Shown here one piece after another: positions 46,244 through 58,770 of a stretch of 64,000 nucleotides of DNA (position 1 is the first letter of the stretch; each line of letters begins with the position of its first letter). The position numbers and the translations under genes are program-made. Source of the DNA: Monilinia fructicola (lineage: Eukaryota > Ascomycota > Leotiomycetes > Helotiales > Sclerotiniaceae); the NCBI GenBank assembly GCA_008692225.1, contig VICG01000014.1, positions 124,001-188,000 of the forward strand. The letters are read 5' to 3'. Below the pieces are notes generated by a model, which searched no databases, had not been told where the DNA came from, and saw only the letters and a list, made by a program, of their open reading frames with translations.

Positions 46244-49200
46244 ATATATCATTTGTGCGCCGAAATTACCCCGAGTTCCCCCAAAGCTCTACATTGGACA
46301 ATATCTCTTTCACCTATCAATAGGAGACAAGTCACGAGACTTCCCTCAACTTTAACTAGCCAAAAGTTCTCAACTGGTACCTCGGCCATCCATAACTCAG
46401 TCTGTGAATTGTTGGAAAGAGATCTCGATGTATGCAATCTTGCTGATGATGTTCGGGTGAAAGTGTACTGTATGTACCAGCTCAAGTTGCACATTAAAGT
46501 AACAGATCTTCGGAAAAGTGATGGTAGTAAGGATGTTCCAAATATGAAATCAATGATTAGGTAGTATTAATTCTCTGGTATAATCAAAACTGAGTAAATA
46601 CTCGACAATTGAGACGCGCTCGAATAGTCTCATCTCTATCTTTTGCTAAATAACAAGCAATTAATAAGGTATTTGATAAGATTTTCAGGGGTCTTGTCTT
46701 TCCTTTTAGAATGATAATAAACAAAGATATAATACTTATAATATATTAGAGCAATCTCAACTCAAAACTTTGTTGAACAGCGGATAATATTAAATATCTC
46801 TCGAAAATCAGTACTATCTTATCGCTACTCTCAGGTACTTATAGATATTACACAAGAGTTATATATTGATGTGAGATCATATAGTATCGTATCTACTCGT
46901 ATTGAATAGTGTCCGAGTATTGTAGAGCGTTGGAACATTGAATTAGATTGGGTTATGCTCTCAGTTATAGATTAGATCAATCTCTAGGCGGTATCGAAAC
47001 AAGTAGCTAGGGTAATCTCCTCTTCAAAATTGATAGTTGACACTTTTGAAGATTCAAAGGACATTGAAAGTTCATTTAGATGTTAACTTCACCTTTCAAA
47101 TGAAACTCATACAAAATTTCAGTTTTGGAAGACACAATCAATTAGTATTAGGCTAATAAAAAGGCGTATAGTAACTGGATGATATACAACTGATTTCGAT
47201 GTAGAAAGTGAAGCTTGATTTTCTAGGGTTATAAACACAATTAGATACTATTGGCTAATTGGCCAACCGAATAATAAGCGAGTATTCAAGGCCTACACGG
47301 ATATCAACACCAAAATTCGCAACACCTTTAGATGAATACCGAGTAAATGTTCAGGTACAAAGCATACAGTTAGATCATTTAAGTGGAGTTTGTATGTAAA
47401 TGCCAGATGGAAAATTGGCTCTAGATGAAGATTAACCATGAAATCAAACCAGAAGTGGTTGGATAATAATATCTAAATTCTAAATGGTTGATGAACAATT
47501 AGAGGATAATATCAGCACTACTTGCTGTATACTTATAGAATGTTAGACTAATGAACCGAAATTATAAGAAGAATTTATGGGTGCAATATTGATTTTTAAA
47601 CGAGTATGATTTGGATGATTGGGTTGTAAACATGATATTCAATGTCACCATAAACTTCTCAATTGTTATACTAAATTAATCTTTGGATTTCAAAGATCGG
47701 ATTTGAGATGCTAACGGTATGTACTCAGATGGTAACTAGATGATTCTTTGGGTTTCCTATCAATATTGAGAGATTGACTAGACGATATCAAGCTTGTAAT
47801 GAAACGATAGTTTGCTTGCTCCTTCCCAAATTATGGGCCAGAAATTCATCACTTCTTCATGCAGAGCTATTACCGACATTGATACTTGTGGCCGCTGCAT
47901 TGATAACAGATCTAGATAACTAGCATAAAAGAAATTGCAAGTACGTGGAGGACTTGGTGTAAACATGATATAGTCTCTAGAAACGCACCACGGTGGTGGC
48001 TAAAGACCAGCGCATATGCTAGAATACCAGTTGATGAGGAATTCAGGGTAAAGTCCGCGCATTATATCATGCCTTAAAGGATTTCTACCATATTGGTGAC
48101 TTAAGGAAGGTCATATAAATGTGCAAGGTACACTTCCATGAGAATTCTAGTCTTACATATCCTCAAAGCTGCAGTAGGTTTCACTTTTACTAAGGGTAAG
48201 CTGAAGGCGAAGCATATGATGCAGTAAGATCAACCCACTTAAAGTATCTGACATTATCGAAAAGTCAATCAGCGGGGGAGTATTCATTTCATGTAGGACT
48301 TATATATCAGATATTTTCATTGTACAGAGAAGGACTTACTCACAAGGAATCCCCAGAGTACACATGTTACTTGGTATCTGATTAGATATGTTGGGGATGC
48401 AGTATATATACGTTGATCAAAGAAGTTTACGTTCGTGGGTACGTTTTGTCTTTTTTGATGCCTGACCACTATCAGACAATCAATGAAGTTGCGGCTACTA
48501 CCTCCCAAGCTGTTCATTTCATCTAACAAACAGAAAGCGGCATGGTGGTTACCTTAAGGAAACACATTTGTTTCCATCTAAGCTTGATCAATTTAAGCTG
48601 CTAGCTTTAGTAGACGAGCCGATGATCGAATCAAGAAAGGAAGTTGGGGAAGAGGCTTGGAATTTTGAGACCGATCATGCTGCCATGGAGAAAACTCAAG
48701 ATTTGTTTTCGATTTTGATAGGCCAAGCTTGAAATTACAATTGATATATATCCCAGCGTATCTTTTCATTTCATTGCGAAATTCCTTGACTACTATTGTC
48801 TGAGTCTTAGAGGATGTACCAGATGAAGAGTAGCTACCCGCAAGTATGGCATTTTAAAGAGGTAGCATCAATCGCATTAGTTGAAGAAACGTCTTAAATT
48901 CCAAAACCAGTATGCCCAGTATCTAACTTGCTGTTAATTTTGTCGCAGTAGGGTCAATCAATCTTGGTCAAGAGAAGAATGGTTCCCAGTTTTTAGTTTT
49001 CACAAATTTCTCATACTTAATTCCGCGATTACAATGAAATCAGGACGCAAAAACTTTCATGCAATCGCTCAACAAACATGGACCCGTACAGATGCACGAT
49101 TCTGTGAGAATTTTATTCCCCCTTTAATATTCTGCAACTGATGACGATGAAGATGGACTAACTCCCCGGCTAATCAGTCAGAATGGCAAGCAACCTAGGG

Positions 49201-51754
49201 CAGAATCTAAGCAGATCGCAGAAGCGCACAGCCAAACAAATTCCTAGTTCGAAAAATATGATACATGGTTAATCTTAATGAGACTGTCCAACGGATATTC
49301 TTGCTAGGAACCATCAACCTCTCCCACATATATATTTGGTGTGATGAGATGATTCTTCGTTCAAGTTCGTTATGACTGATGAGGTGCGCTTCCAAGTTAT
49401 GGGTGAGTACTCTTTGGAAACTTAGGTGGCATGTGGCATGGTGGTAAATGTGTGGTGTTCAATCAAGGATTTGTGTGGGGGCGGACGCCCGCAAACACTC
49501 TTTCCAGGCCAGATTGATTGAACCGGTAAGGCGTATGATAAAAGCCTTCAGGAATAACTCGAATAATTGACAGGCTGGAACAGCTGTTGATGTATGTGCC
49601 CGAGGCGGTGACAAGATATATCTATGAGACAGGATACGCAGAATTCCTCAAACCATGTTTGTAACATGACGAGCAAGAGTTACATCTCAAGCAATCGAAA
49701 GACAGTTTGGGAACATATGCAAACACCACTTCTTCAGAAGACCCACCTTCAGATTGCGAAATGTTAGTGGAATATGGGGGTGTAACAGCGATAATCCAAT
49801 TCCATTTTGAGCAAACATATCATTAGTTGAAGGTTAGGGTGAAGATCAAATTGTAGGAAATCATAGAGAGGAATGATTTGAAATATCTATGATTTGAACC
49901 TTTGGGCGGAAAGAGAAAGTTAGGGATCTGCATTTGCAACTAGTTGTACTTTTCGCAAAAAATCGTACATACTCATGAAGAAAAATCAAGGCAAGAACCA
50001 AGCACTTAAGCCCTCTATCTTCAGTGACCAAGCGTCCTGGGACATCTTTCAAAGCTTGGCGGCATGCAATTTCGTAAGATACTATTTCGCAGTGCATCAA
50101 AGAAATTGGCACTGCACTAGCAATACAGAAGATCGCTCTCTAACCTCTGCACACGCAGATCTTGTTTCTTTTGGATTTCACGGTGTTCTCTGCCAGCCTT
50201 CATCAAGTGTGTTTTCTGCCACTAGTTGAGAATCGTGCCATGAGCTTAAACAGAGTATGCCAGGTTTTTTAGCATCACCAGTATTTCTATATCAGCACCA
50301 TGAAAGTGCTGACATGGATATCTATACGCTTCTTTCCATATATTTCTTCGAAATTATTCATCTGAATGCATTCCGGCCGACTGACCGACTGAATAGGTTC
50401 CGTATATCTCATCTGGTGTGGATCTTTCTTGTAACCTCCAACAAGAGTTCTTGGTCATGTTTTGGTTTGTTGTCCATATAGATTCCGTATTTAATGCAGA
50501 GTGTGAGCGATATGTGAGAAAGGGTATCGATATCCCAATTGTTCTCGAGGCCACCACCAGCACTGAATTTTTAAATATTCTATACGATAATGGTTGCATG
50601 GATATTTCCCATGTTGATGTGGTGCAAATGGTCCCTCACACCGCCCTCCGAAATAGACTATTCTGCCGCAAACCGTCTTTCTTGGCACCCCGAGGTCAGT
50701 CTAAAACCTTGCCTACACTACTCATGAAGTTCAAACTACTAGCTTTTAATCTGCCGGTACCGCAGTCGAAGGCTTGGACTTATATCCAAATGATAACAAA
50801 TTTAAAGTCGAAGCGACTTTACAAAGTATTCGGGAGGCTTTCTGGAAATTGCGCTGCTGAAGATGTTCTAAGGTTGTGGTGTGGTTACAAAATTCAGTCT
50901 CTCGCTGTACTAGGTTCTCATCTTTTGATTCCATGACACAGCACTAGCATGGCAAGAATTAATCACAGACCTGGTTAATATTCACGGTGGATATCAAGCT
51001 TGTCTCCTGCCAAGAACGAAATAGCCCGAATGCTAGTCTGTGTGACCCATCATGACACACATGCCCTCTCAGTTTAGGGTATCTGGCTTCATGTTATGGC
51101 GATATTGAACTCCTTTGCTCTAGAACTGGAACATTCAACGAATGAGATAGTATGAGCTTATCTATCCTCTATTGAAAAAAGAGAATTGCTCCAAAGAAGC
51201 TTGCTCAATGATCAAGTTGAGAAAATGAGTTAAGAGAGCATGAGAGTATCTCTAATTTCGCAAGAGCCCATTCGAGTTTCTAGTGAAACCCAATTAAAGC
51301 TGAATGCTTTCCAACCTTCTCTTCATATCACCCTTTTTACAGACTCATGATCTCATTTATATCCATATCTTTGAGCTTCGAATCATGAACTCCCCACTAG
51401 CTATAATTAGATAGTCACATATGGTACATTGCTTCAGCAACCTTCGGAGATTCTTTGCTAGCTTCTCCTTTAATAGCTTAGTTGATAGCTTCGTAAAAGT
51501 TATCCCACACTAACTTTGACAGCGGCTTCAACTTCCAAGTCCCACTTTCAATCCTCTTTTGTTAATTCGTTGTAGACATTTAGCTCCAATGACTAGGTCT
51601 TTTTTATCATTAGTATCCCTCTTACTTCAGAGTGTAAATCTTTTATGGAGATTTTTTCGATACATGACATAGATAAGCTACTAGTTAATCTTTTATTTAA
51701 TCTGTTGATGCCCCAGATCCATCACCCAGACACATATCACCCAAAGAAAGACAG
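46244..51754. other. Gene desert with decayed fragments
   Basis: About 5.5 kb with no intact gene. The first 250 bases may hold the 5' exons of the dioxygenase-like gene (a minus-strand open frame to 46494). From 46560 to 47780 the DNA is TA-rich and looks decayed. One better fragment is listed at 48544. A plus-strand open frame of 172 codons (50418-50936) has no recognisable domain, and parts of the other frames (for example GLDLYPNDNKFKVEATLQSI near 50770-50835) look more protein-like, so this too may be a relic. Confidence 0.5.
48544..48732 (+). pseudogene. Fragment resembling the end of a lipase/NLR-associated hydrolase domain
   Basis: A 62-codon frame without a start reads GGYLKETHLFPSKL... 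and ends with IESRKEVGEEAWNFETDHAAMEK and a stop. The NFETDHAAM segment resembles the catalytic His region of the alpha/beta-hydrolase domains found at the front of some fungal NLR-like and SesB-type proteins. It is short and the match is from memory, so confidence is low. Confidence 0.25.
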
Positions 51755-53789
51755 ATGTCGGGCTACGAGTGAGGAGATGATTTCACCATATTCTCGTACT
51801 TCAATCCTAACCTAAATTCCAGGTCGGATAAACAGGACTCCATAGAAACCAGAGCTTTGGGCCAACAAGATCGAGTTGCGGAAGCTTCAAGAATGAGTGG
51901 CAATACCATTTCTCCTTATCCGGCTCGTTCCAAGAGCCCCAAAGATGAAGTATCTCCTACTGCGGATGCTAGGCAAAACAGTGTCGGAGGTGAGACTATT
52001 ATCAATGAAGAGGAGCCTACCGAGGAAGAGAAAGCAAGTCTACGACGAGGTATGATAGCAATCGCCATACTACATTATGGAAGATTAACAAGCTGATGAT
52101 ATTCAAGTTGGGGACAGCTTACCAATGGCCGCATGGCTGGTCGCTATTGTAGAGTTATGTGAGAGGTTCTCATATTATGGCTGCGTAGGACTTTTCCAGA
52201 ATTATATTCAACGACCATTAGATGGCTCCTTGGGGCGAGGTGCCCTTGGTAAGAACTGATACTGCAGTACTTTTGAGCTTTAACTGACCTTATAGGCATG
52301 GGACATCGGACTGCTACAGCGCTCACTGTATTCTTTTCCATGTGGTGTTACTGTATGTCAATCTCTATCAAATTTTCTAGGTGCATTAACAGCTCATGCA
52401 TCTCTAATAGTCACTCCTATTTTTGGTGCCATTATGGCCGATCAATATCTTGGTAGATTCAAAGCGATTATATACTTTGCCATTGTGTATATGGTTGGAC
52501 TCCTTGTTCTTGTCTTGACCTCACTACCAATTGCACTTCAGAGTGGAGCTGGATTGGGAGGGTTTATCGCCGCCATTCTTATCATCGGCGTTGGAACTGG
52601 AGGTATCAAAGCCAATGTCAGCCCTCTAATTGCTGACCAATATACCCGAAAGCGTATGGCTATCAAAGTTCTCGACAATGGCGAGCGCGTAATCATTGAT
52701 CCTGCCGTGACTATCAGTCGAATTTATCTGATATTCTATTGGTGTATCAATATTGGAGCCCTTTCTCTTCTCGCAACACCTTACATGGAACGGGATATCG
52801 GATTTTGGTCGGCATATCTTATGTGTTTGTGTGTGTTCTTGGTTGGTTTTGCCACACTACTTTTTGGAAGAAAGCAATATGTTGTTCGACCTCCAAATGG
52901 AACAGTAATCACAGATGCATTCAAAGTTATTGGAATGATGATCAAGTACAGGAAATTGGATGCCGCAAAACCTTCATATCAAACTGCAAATAACATTCCT
53001 CAGTCAAATCGATGGGATGATCAGTTTGTAGACGAAGTCAAGCGCGCATTGATAGCTTGTCGAGTCTTCGTTTTCTACCCGATCTATTGGCTCGTATACT
53101 CACAATTCTCCAGCAACTTCGTTTCTCAAGCTGGAGAAATGAATACTCATGGTGTACCCAATGATCTATCTCAGAATTTTGATCCTATCTCTATCATCAT
53201 TCTTGTGCCAATCATGGATCGTATCGTCTACCCACTTTTCCGAAAGTTACACATCAAGTTCAGACCAATCTCACGGATCACATTTGGATTCATTGTCGCC
53301 AGTCTTAGTATGATGTATGCAGCTATTGTTCAACATCTCATCTATAAGTCAGGACCCTGTTACGGACAACCACTCAATTGCGCGGCTGCTCTCTTACCTG
53401 ATGGAACCATCCAACCAAATAATGTACATTTCGCAATCCAAATCCCAGCTTATATTTTCATCGGAGTATCTGAGATTTTCGCATCGGTTACGGGTTTGGA
53501 ATACGCATATACCAAAGCTCCCGTTTCAATGAAATCATTTGTTCAGGCCATGTTTCTGTTGACCAATGCCTTTGGATTTGCCCTGAGTGAGGCTTTCATT
53601 CCCTTGGTTGGGCATCCTACAATTTTGTGGATGTTTGTTGGGTTATGTGGAGGTTCATTTGGCGCAGGTGTCTTGTTTTGGCTGATTTACCATAAGTTGG
53701 ATGCTCAGGAAGATGAACTCAATAGTTTGGATGCTAAGGCAGAGGATTCGGAGAAGAGGAATAATGATACCGACGGAGGAAAAGTGTAG
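51755..53789 (+). CDS. PTR2: Proton-dependent oligopeptide transporter (POT/PTR2 family)
   Basis: A plasma-membrane symporter for di- and tripeptides. Five exons (51755-51768, 51823-52049, 52108-52248, 52296-52352, 52411-53789) give 605 residues; the first exon codes for only four residues and part of a fifth. The second exon is a charged cytosolic N-terminus. The third has the E-x-x-E-R-F-S-Y-Y-G motif that binds protons and peptide, and the fourth and fifth carry the following helix and FTPIFGAIMADQYLGRFKAI, the PTR2 signature. GVGTGGIKANVSPLIADQY and a Gly/Pro-rich helix 10-11 region follow, with a hydrophilic C-terminus ending NDTDGGKV. All junctions keep frame. It is the only clearly intact gene between 46 and 58 kb. 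Confidence 0.93.
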
Positions 53790-56700
53790 AGATGATTTGG
53801 TTGGGAAGAGTAATACATTAATACACTAATGCTGGCTGTGGGATGTGGTAATCTGAGAGTGAAATTGGGGCTTTCTTCAGGAGAATGGAAATTATAGAGT
53901 TGTAGTAGCTGCCATCGACCGATCTTGGTATAAATTGGTTTCTAGGGACCTTAGTCTTGACTACTTTGTTGACCGCCTGTATATAGGCTATAATACACAG
54001 AACACTATCATCGAGAATTTGTATTGTATTGCAGAGTGGTTATTTCCCAAGTGCCTCAAAAGAGTTTTTGATGCATAAGGTCACCCACCATCAAGGTTCA
54101 AAACCATATCCTGGTACAACACTTACAAGTGTCTGAGGAGACACTCCTTTGTAGGATTGAGTTTGATCAATCTCGAAGGTTCAATCGAAATCTTCCAAAC
54201 TCTATAGCGTCCAAAAGGGAAGTATAGAATGATTAGATATGGAGTCACGAGTGTCTAGGTCAAGAAAAAGCAGGACTACTTTCTCACCAGTATTGTCTTC
54301 TCTGGGCACTAATTACTGATTTTATTAGCATCAATTTGGTCACAGCAAGATAGTTCACATTTACAGCGCATGAAATAGTTACTCATAGTCAACGCAAGAC
54401 AGATGGATAGCGTAGGATTATCTAAAGTCGTTACAGAAAGGCTCCTCCTTCTATCATTACATCTAAAGCCCTTCGATTTCACCACCTTCAAGCCCCATTC
54501 CCCCCTTCCACCTTCCCTGTCCTTTCTCTTTCTCTCATCCAAGCCCTTAGATCATGAACAAATACTTGGTACTATGTCAATAGATATTTGTGAAATCTTC
54601 TACTTATTGAGCCATTTCATCCACAGCTCTTTGGAAAATCTCTAGGAAACTGGCGATCTGTTCAATACATTCCGAAAAGTTATCAAGAATGTCTATAGAA
54701 TATTCAATTACAAGCAATGCATGGATTAATATCAAGGTTCCACTTGTGAAAATGAAAAAACCTCTATCAACTTGCATCATAATCATCATGCTTCTCTTCG
54801 TCGAGCCTAAATGTCATTTGTAACACACCAGGCTTATAGAAGTTGATTTCATGGCTTCGTAAGTGAGAGGCATTGAACATTGAACTAGTTTTCATAGGCT
54901 AAATAGAACGCTGTATATTTTTATGGGCAATCCATCCCAGGTTAGCTGTTCCTGATTTCAAATTGTGATGACTAGATGCTTAATTTATCGTTCCTAGCTT
55001 CAACATCCATTTTTTCAGAACACTCATGCAGTTGAATTGTCTGCAGAGTCCTCATTCGGTTCATTTTGACTTCAATCTTATGTCACACTCTCCATTCATT
55101 GATAGTATGGACATCAGATTAACATATTATGTATCGAATATTTTCATCCTTAATGAACAACACCCAGATTGGCGGGGAATCATCTACTAGTAATATTCTA
55201 CAATTGTACCTCTCTCCCCTATATTTTCCTAATTTCCGGCAAACCAAATCAGTAATCCCGCTAACATTCATAAAGTTCATAAAGTTCACAAATTCATCAA
55301 TAGGTAATTGCATCAATAGCTGTACCTTCATAGCCCCTTTGTTATCATATTAATCCATACATAATTTTCTATTCTACGATGGTGACACGCCCAAGATACG
55401 TCGACCAGCCGGTGGTATATGTAGCCGGAACTTTCAGAATCTAAAAGAAGGCATCGAACAATTCTATGGACTAGGATAAATCTCCAGCAGGGGCGTGCTG
55501 CTGTATCAAATGCATCTTCACTCTCTTCCGGGGATCCTAATTGAATCTTATGTGGTCCCATGCGTCAATTCAGCAAATTCTCATTCAAATTATTGTAACG
55601 GGAATGTAATATGTCTTCATAAGCCTTCCCTCAAAGCATGGTCTATCAGATTGACCAATCCGCGGTAAGTGCAACACTCATCTCATAGAGAGATATTTGA
55701 TGGTCATAATATCATTTCACATGCTCATAACATCACTAGGCAGGCGTACATCCGGAGAATATGCGATTTTTGTATGTCTTCGGAGACATTAGGGGCATAC
55801 ATATGTGGAATAATCGTTATTTATTGCTTCAGTTCACCAAGTGAGTCAATTGAAAGGCGTGATTGCGATCTGAATTGGGAGTAATTCGATGTTTATCAAC
55901 GTAGTAGTCATGGCATATGAGACATTCGCTGGGAGAATGGCACCAGTCAACGCGGTTATATTCATGATAGCTTCAGATCCGCATAACTGGGCAATACCTA
56001 CCTATCAGAGTGCCAGAAGAGGACGGATCGAGTGTTGTAGCAGGCGTCGAATGCGAACCAAGTTTATTTCGAACTGGGTCCAACTTTCTACTCAGAGATT
56101 AAATTGCACGCGTATATCAAGGATTGGGCAAAGATCGAGTCTCATCAAAACCAGCTATCACAGTTAGTCAGCTTCAATCCATAAATATATGCAGTTGGAG
56201 AATTACCGCAGAGGAATTTATCGGTTGCAAACGGGGACCAAAAATGCCAATCTTCATCATCATCATCAAACAATTGTATTGGGCCAAAACGCTTCTCATC
56301 GTACAAGTTACTTTACTCTTGCTTCGACAAAATGAAACGGATTGAATGAGCAACTTGATGGGCCGTATAACGGGCGGAAGACCAGCACCAACCTCACAGC
56401 TCGGCGGGTGGCATATTGAATGATATTAATCCAAAATTTAAATACTGTTTAATTGGTGGAGTTTAATTTGCAGTTTTAGTTCTCCAAATTATGGGGATTA
56501 TGTGGAAAATGAATGTTAGAAGTTCAAGTAAACCTAAAATTATTATCTATAATAAATTATACCATCCTTCACTTGACCACAAAGGATCAGGAAGTGTCAA
56601 CTAGACATTATGAATGGACCACAGTTCAGCGTAGCCTTTTTTCGGAATGTTTTTCATTGCATTCATATATGTCATCGCCTCTTATCTAAACAAGCCGGCA

Positions 56701-58770
56701 GATTAAAGGGTGCTTGGAATACTCGAGACTATTGCGCCCTTCATATACTTCAGAAAAACATTATTTTTTCACCACAATTGCTTAAGCTGGGAGCTCCAAG
56801 GTTTTATATTACTACTACTCGTCATCCTCGTTGGTCTGCATTTAGCATATAATGGAGAAGCGATGGCTAAAAAGCCACAGAACTGTGCTGCACAATGAAT
56901 CGCGACACTCCCATTGGGAGTCCTTCATCTTATGCCTCTGAGCTAGCATCCTAAAAGCTGTCCCCAATTCTACCCTCATACTTTACTACTTAAACCACAG
57001 TCTTTGTATATACCAAGTTGAATAATGCTTTTGAAAGGCCCTAGAAGCTCGTCAACGTATCTAGATATTGTACCTTTTTTTTGAATTTCAATAATTCTGG
57101 TCTGTTTGAATCTTGAGCAAAGCCTCTGGCACATTCAAGCCAACTGAACTCTGATTAAACATGGAGGCTGGAAGTACTGGAAATAATACTTGATTCAATC
57201 TGTAGGGTTTTGAATCATTAAGTGATCATGTATACGCTCTGTTGATATCTGAGTGAAATTTTGTCATCTGCAATTAGTGCCGTGAATTTTCGTCGAAAGA
57301 TTCACAATGGGTCGTTGGTCTGCTCATGAAACGCATTCCGAATCCAGCTCACCAGCCAAACAAGATTTATCAGCTAGGATGTTGAAGTAGGTATAGCAAT
57401 TTTCTTCTTCAACAGCAGACTACTTATACTCAGCCACCTTACTGTTGGAAGAATGATGTGATCTACCTTTACAAACTTGCATAATGAATGACAGATAAGA
57501 TGTAGCCCGCAATTATACGTATCGTAAGAAGGACTTACTTTCAGCCTGCATATTTTGAAATTGGTCCTCAAGGAGCTTCTAATTTCCTCGATCATTCAAA
57601 GTGTAGTTTCGATAATCATGTAGCCCAGCAGTCCTATCACCATATATGCATCTAAATCTGGAGAAGAAGGTCGAGGGGTTTGGAGAAAGTATATTCTGAT
57701 TGTGCGGGACTTCGTGTTGGAGATAAGTCGTGTTTCTGTAAATCTTAATTAATATGATCAACTCGTGACAAAGGAAGGTACAAGAGCAATACCCATCAAC
57801 TGGACAATAATCTAGATGATCAAGTTCGCATGTAGATTTTCTTCATTGAAAATGTCCATGACTTTGCTATATGAAGCTTCTTGAGCTAGCCATAAGCTAT
57901 TGTACCTCGAATTCTCTTACGTTGCTTCGGATCGAGGGTTCCTGTTTCCAGAGACTTCAACAGGCAAATGATCGAATCCATAATTGAAAATGCGATTTCT
58001 TTCAAACAAAGGATGCAGTGATGAGTTCCCTCTTCAGCTAGTTAACAATAAGCAAGTCACTCAGGAAAGATTTAATGAACAGCTCTGAGCTTTTCTTTTT
58101 TCGTGGTTGAAAGAAATGAGATTCTTTGGAAAGTACAGCAAAATATGTTTATTAGATAAAAGTAAATGAAAACATTGGGGGGATGGGGACATTTTCTAAT
58201 GATGATAATGAATGAGGAATACATTATTTGAACTTGACTTGCATGCATCAATACCTACTACATCAAGATCAAATAAGACCCTACTCCATAAACTCACATG
58301 ATGTCTTATACTTGTCGGGATAACTCCGGGTGTGGTTAATTTACCCCTGGATTACACTTCGGCTAATTCATAGACAAGTCTTTTGATATACATGTTCAAG
58401 ATAATTTACATAGAGAGGTACAACCGACTTTGATAGTTTTTATTTCAACCAACAACGATGAAAATAAAATCATTTGCTATATTTTAATCCAATGCATGCA
58501 ATCTAGTGACTTAGCCCTAATTGAGTTAATCAGCCTCAGGCAAACATTGGCTCAGTGGCGTTATTCTGCCGCTTACCAGGAAAAGAATATCCCACAACAA
58601 CTTTCAACTTTCAAATTCCCAACCCATCAAGAATCCAAGTCCAAAGTGCTCTTGGCTTCATTTATATGCAGTAAATCCTTTTGTGCTGTTTTGAGCTTCT
58701 TTACATAACATTTACACTTCGCTATTGCATTTCCCTACGGATTTACGATCTCACCCGTAATTCAAACAAC
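53790..58770. other. Gene desert between the peptide transporter and the BRCT gene
   Basis: About 5 kb with no recognised gene. Short frames at 55889-56167 (with AGRMAPVNAVIFMIAS) and 56710-56898 (hydrophobic, ending with a membrane-like helix) could be pieces of a decayed membrane-protein gene, but stops and shifts separate them and I cannot name a family. The last few hundred bases are the leader of the BRCT gene. Confidence 0.5.
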
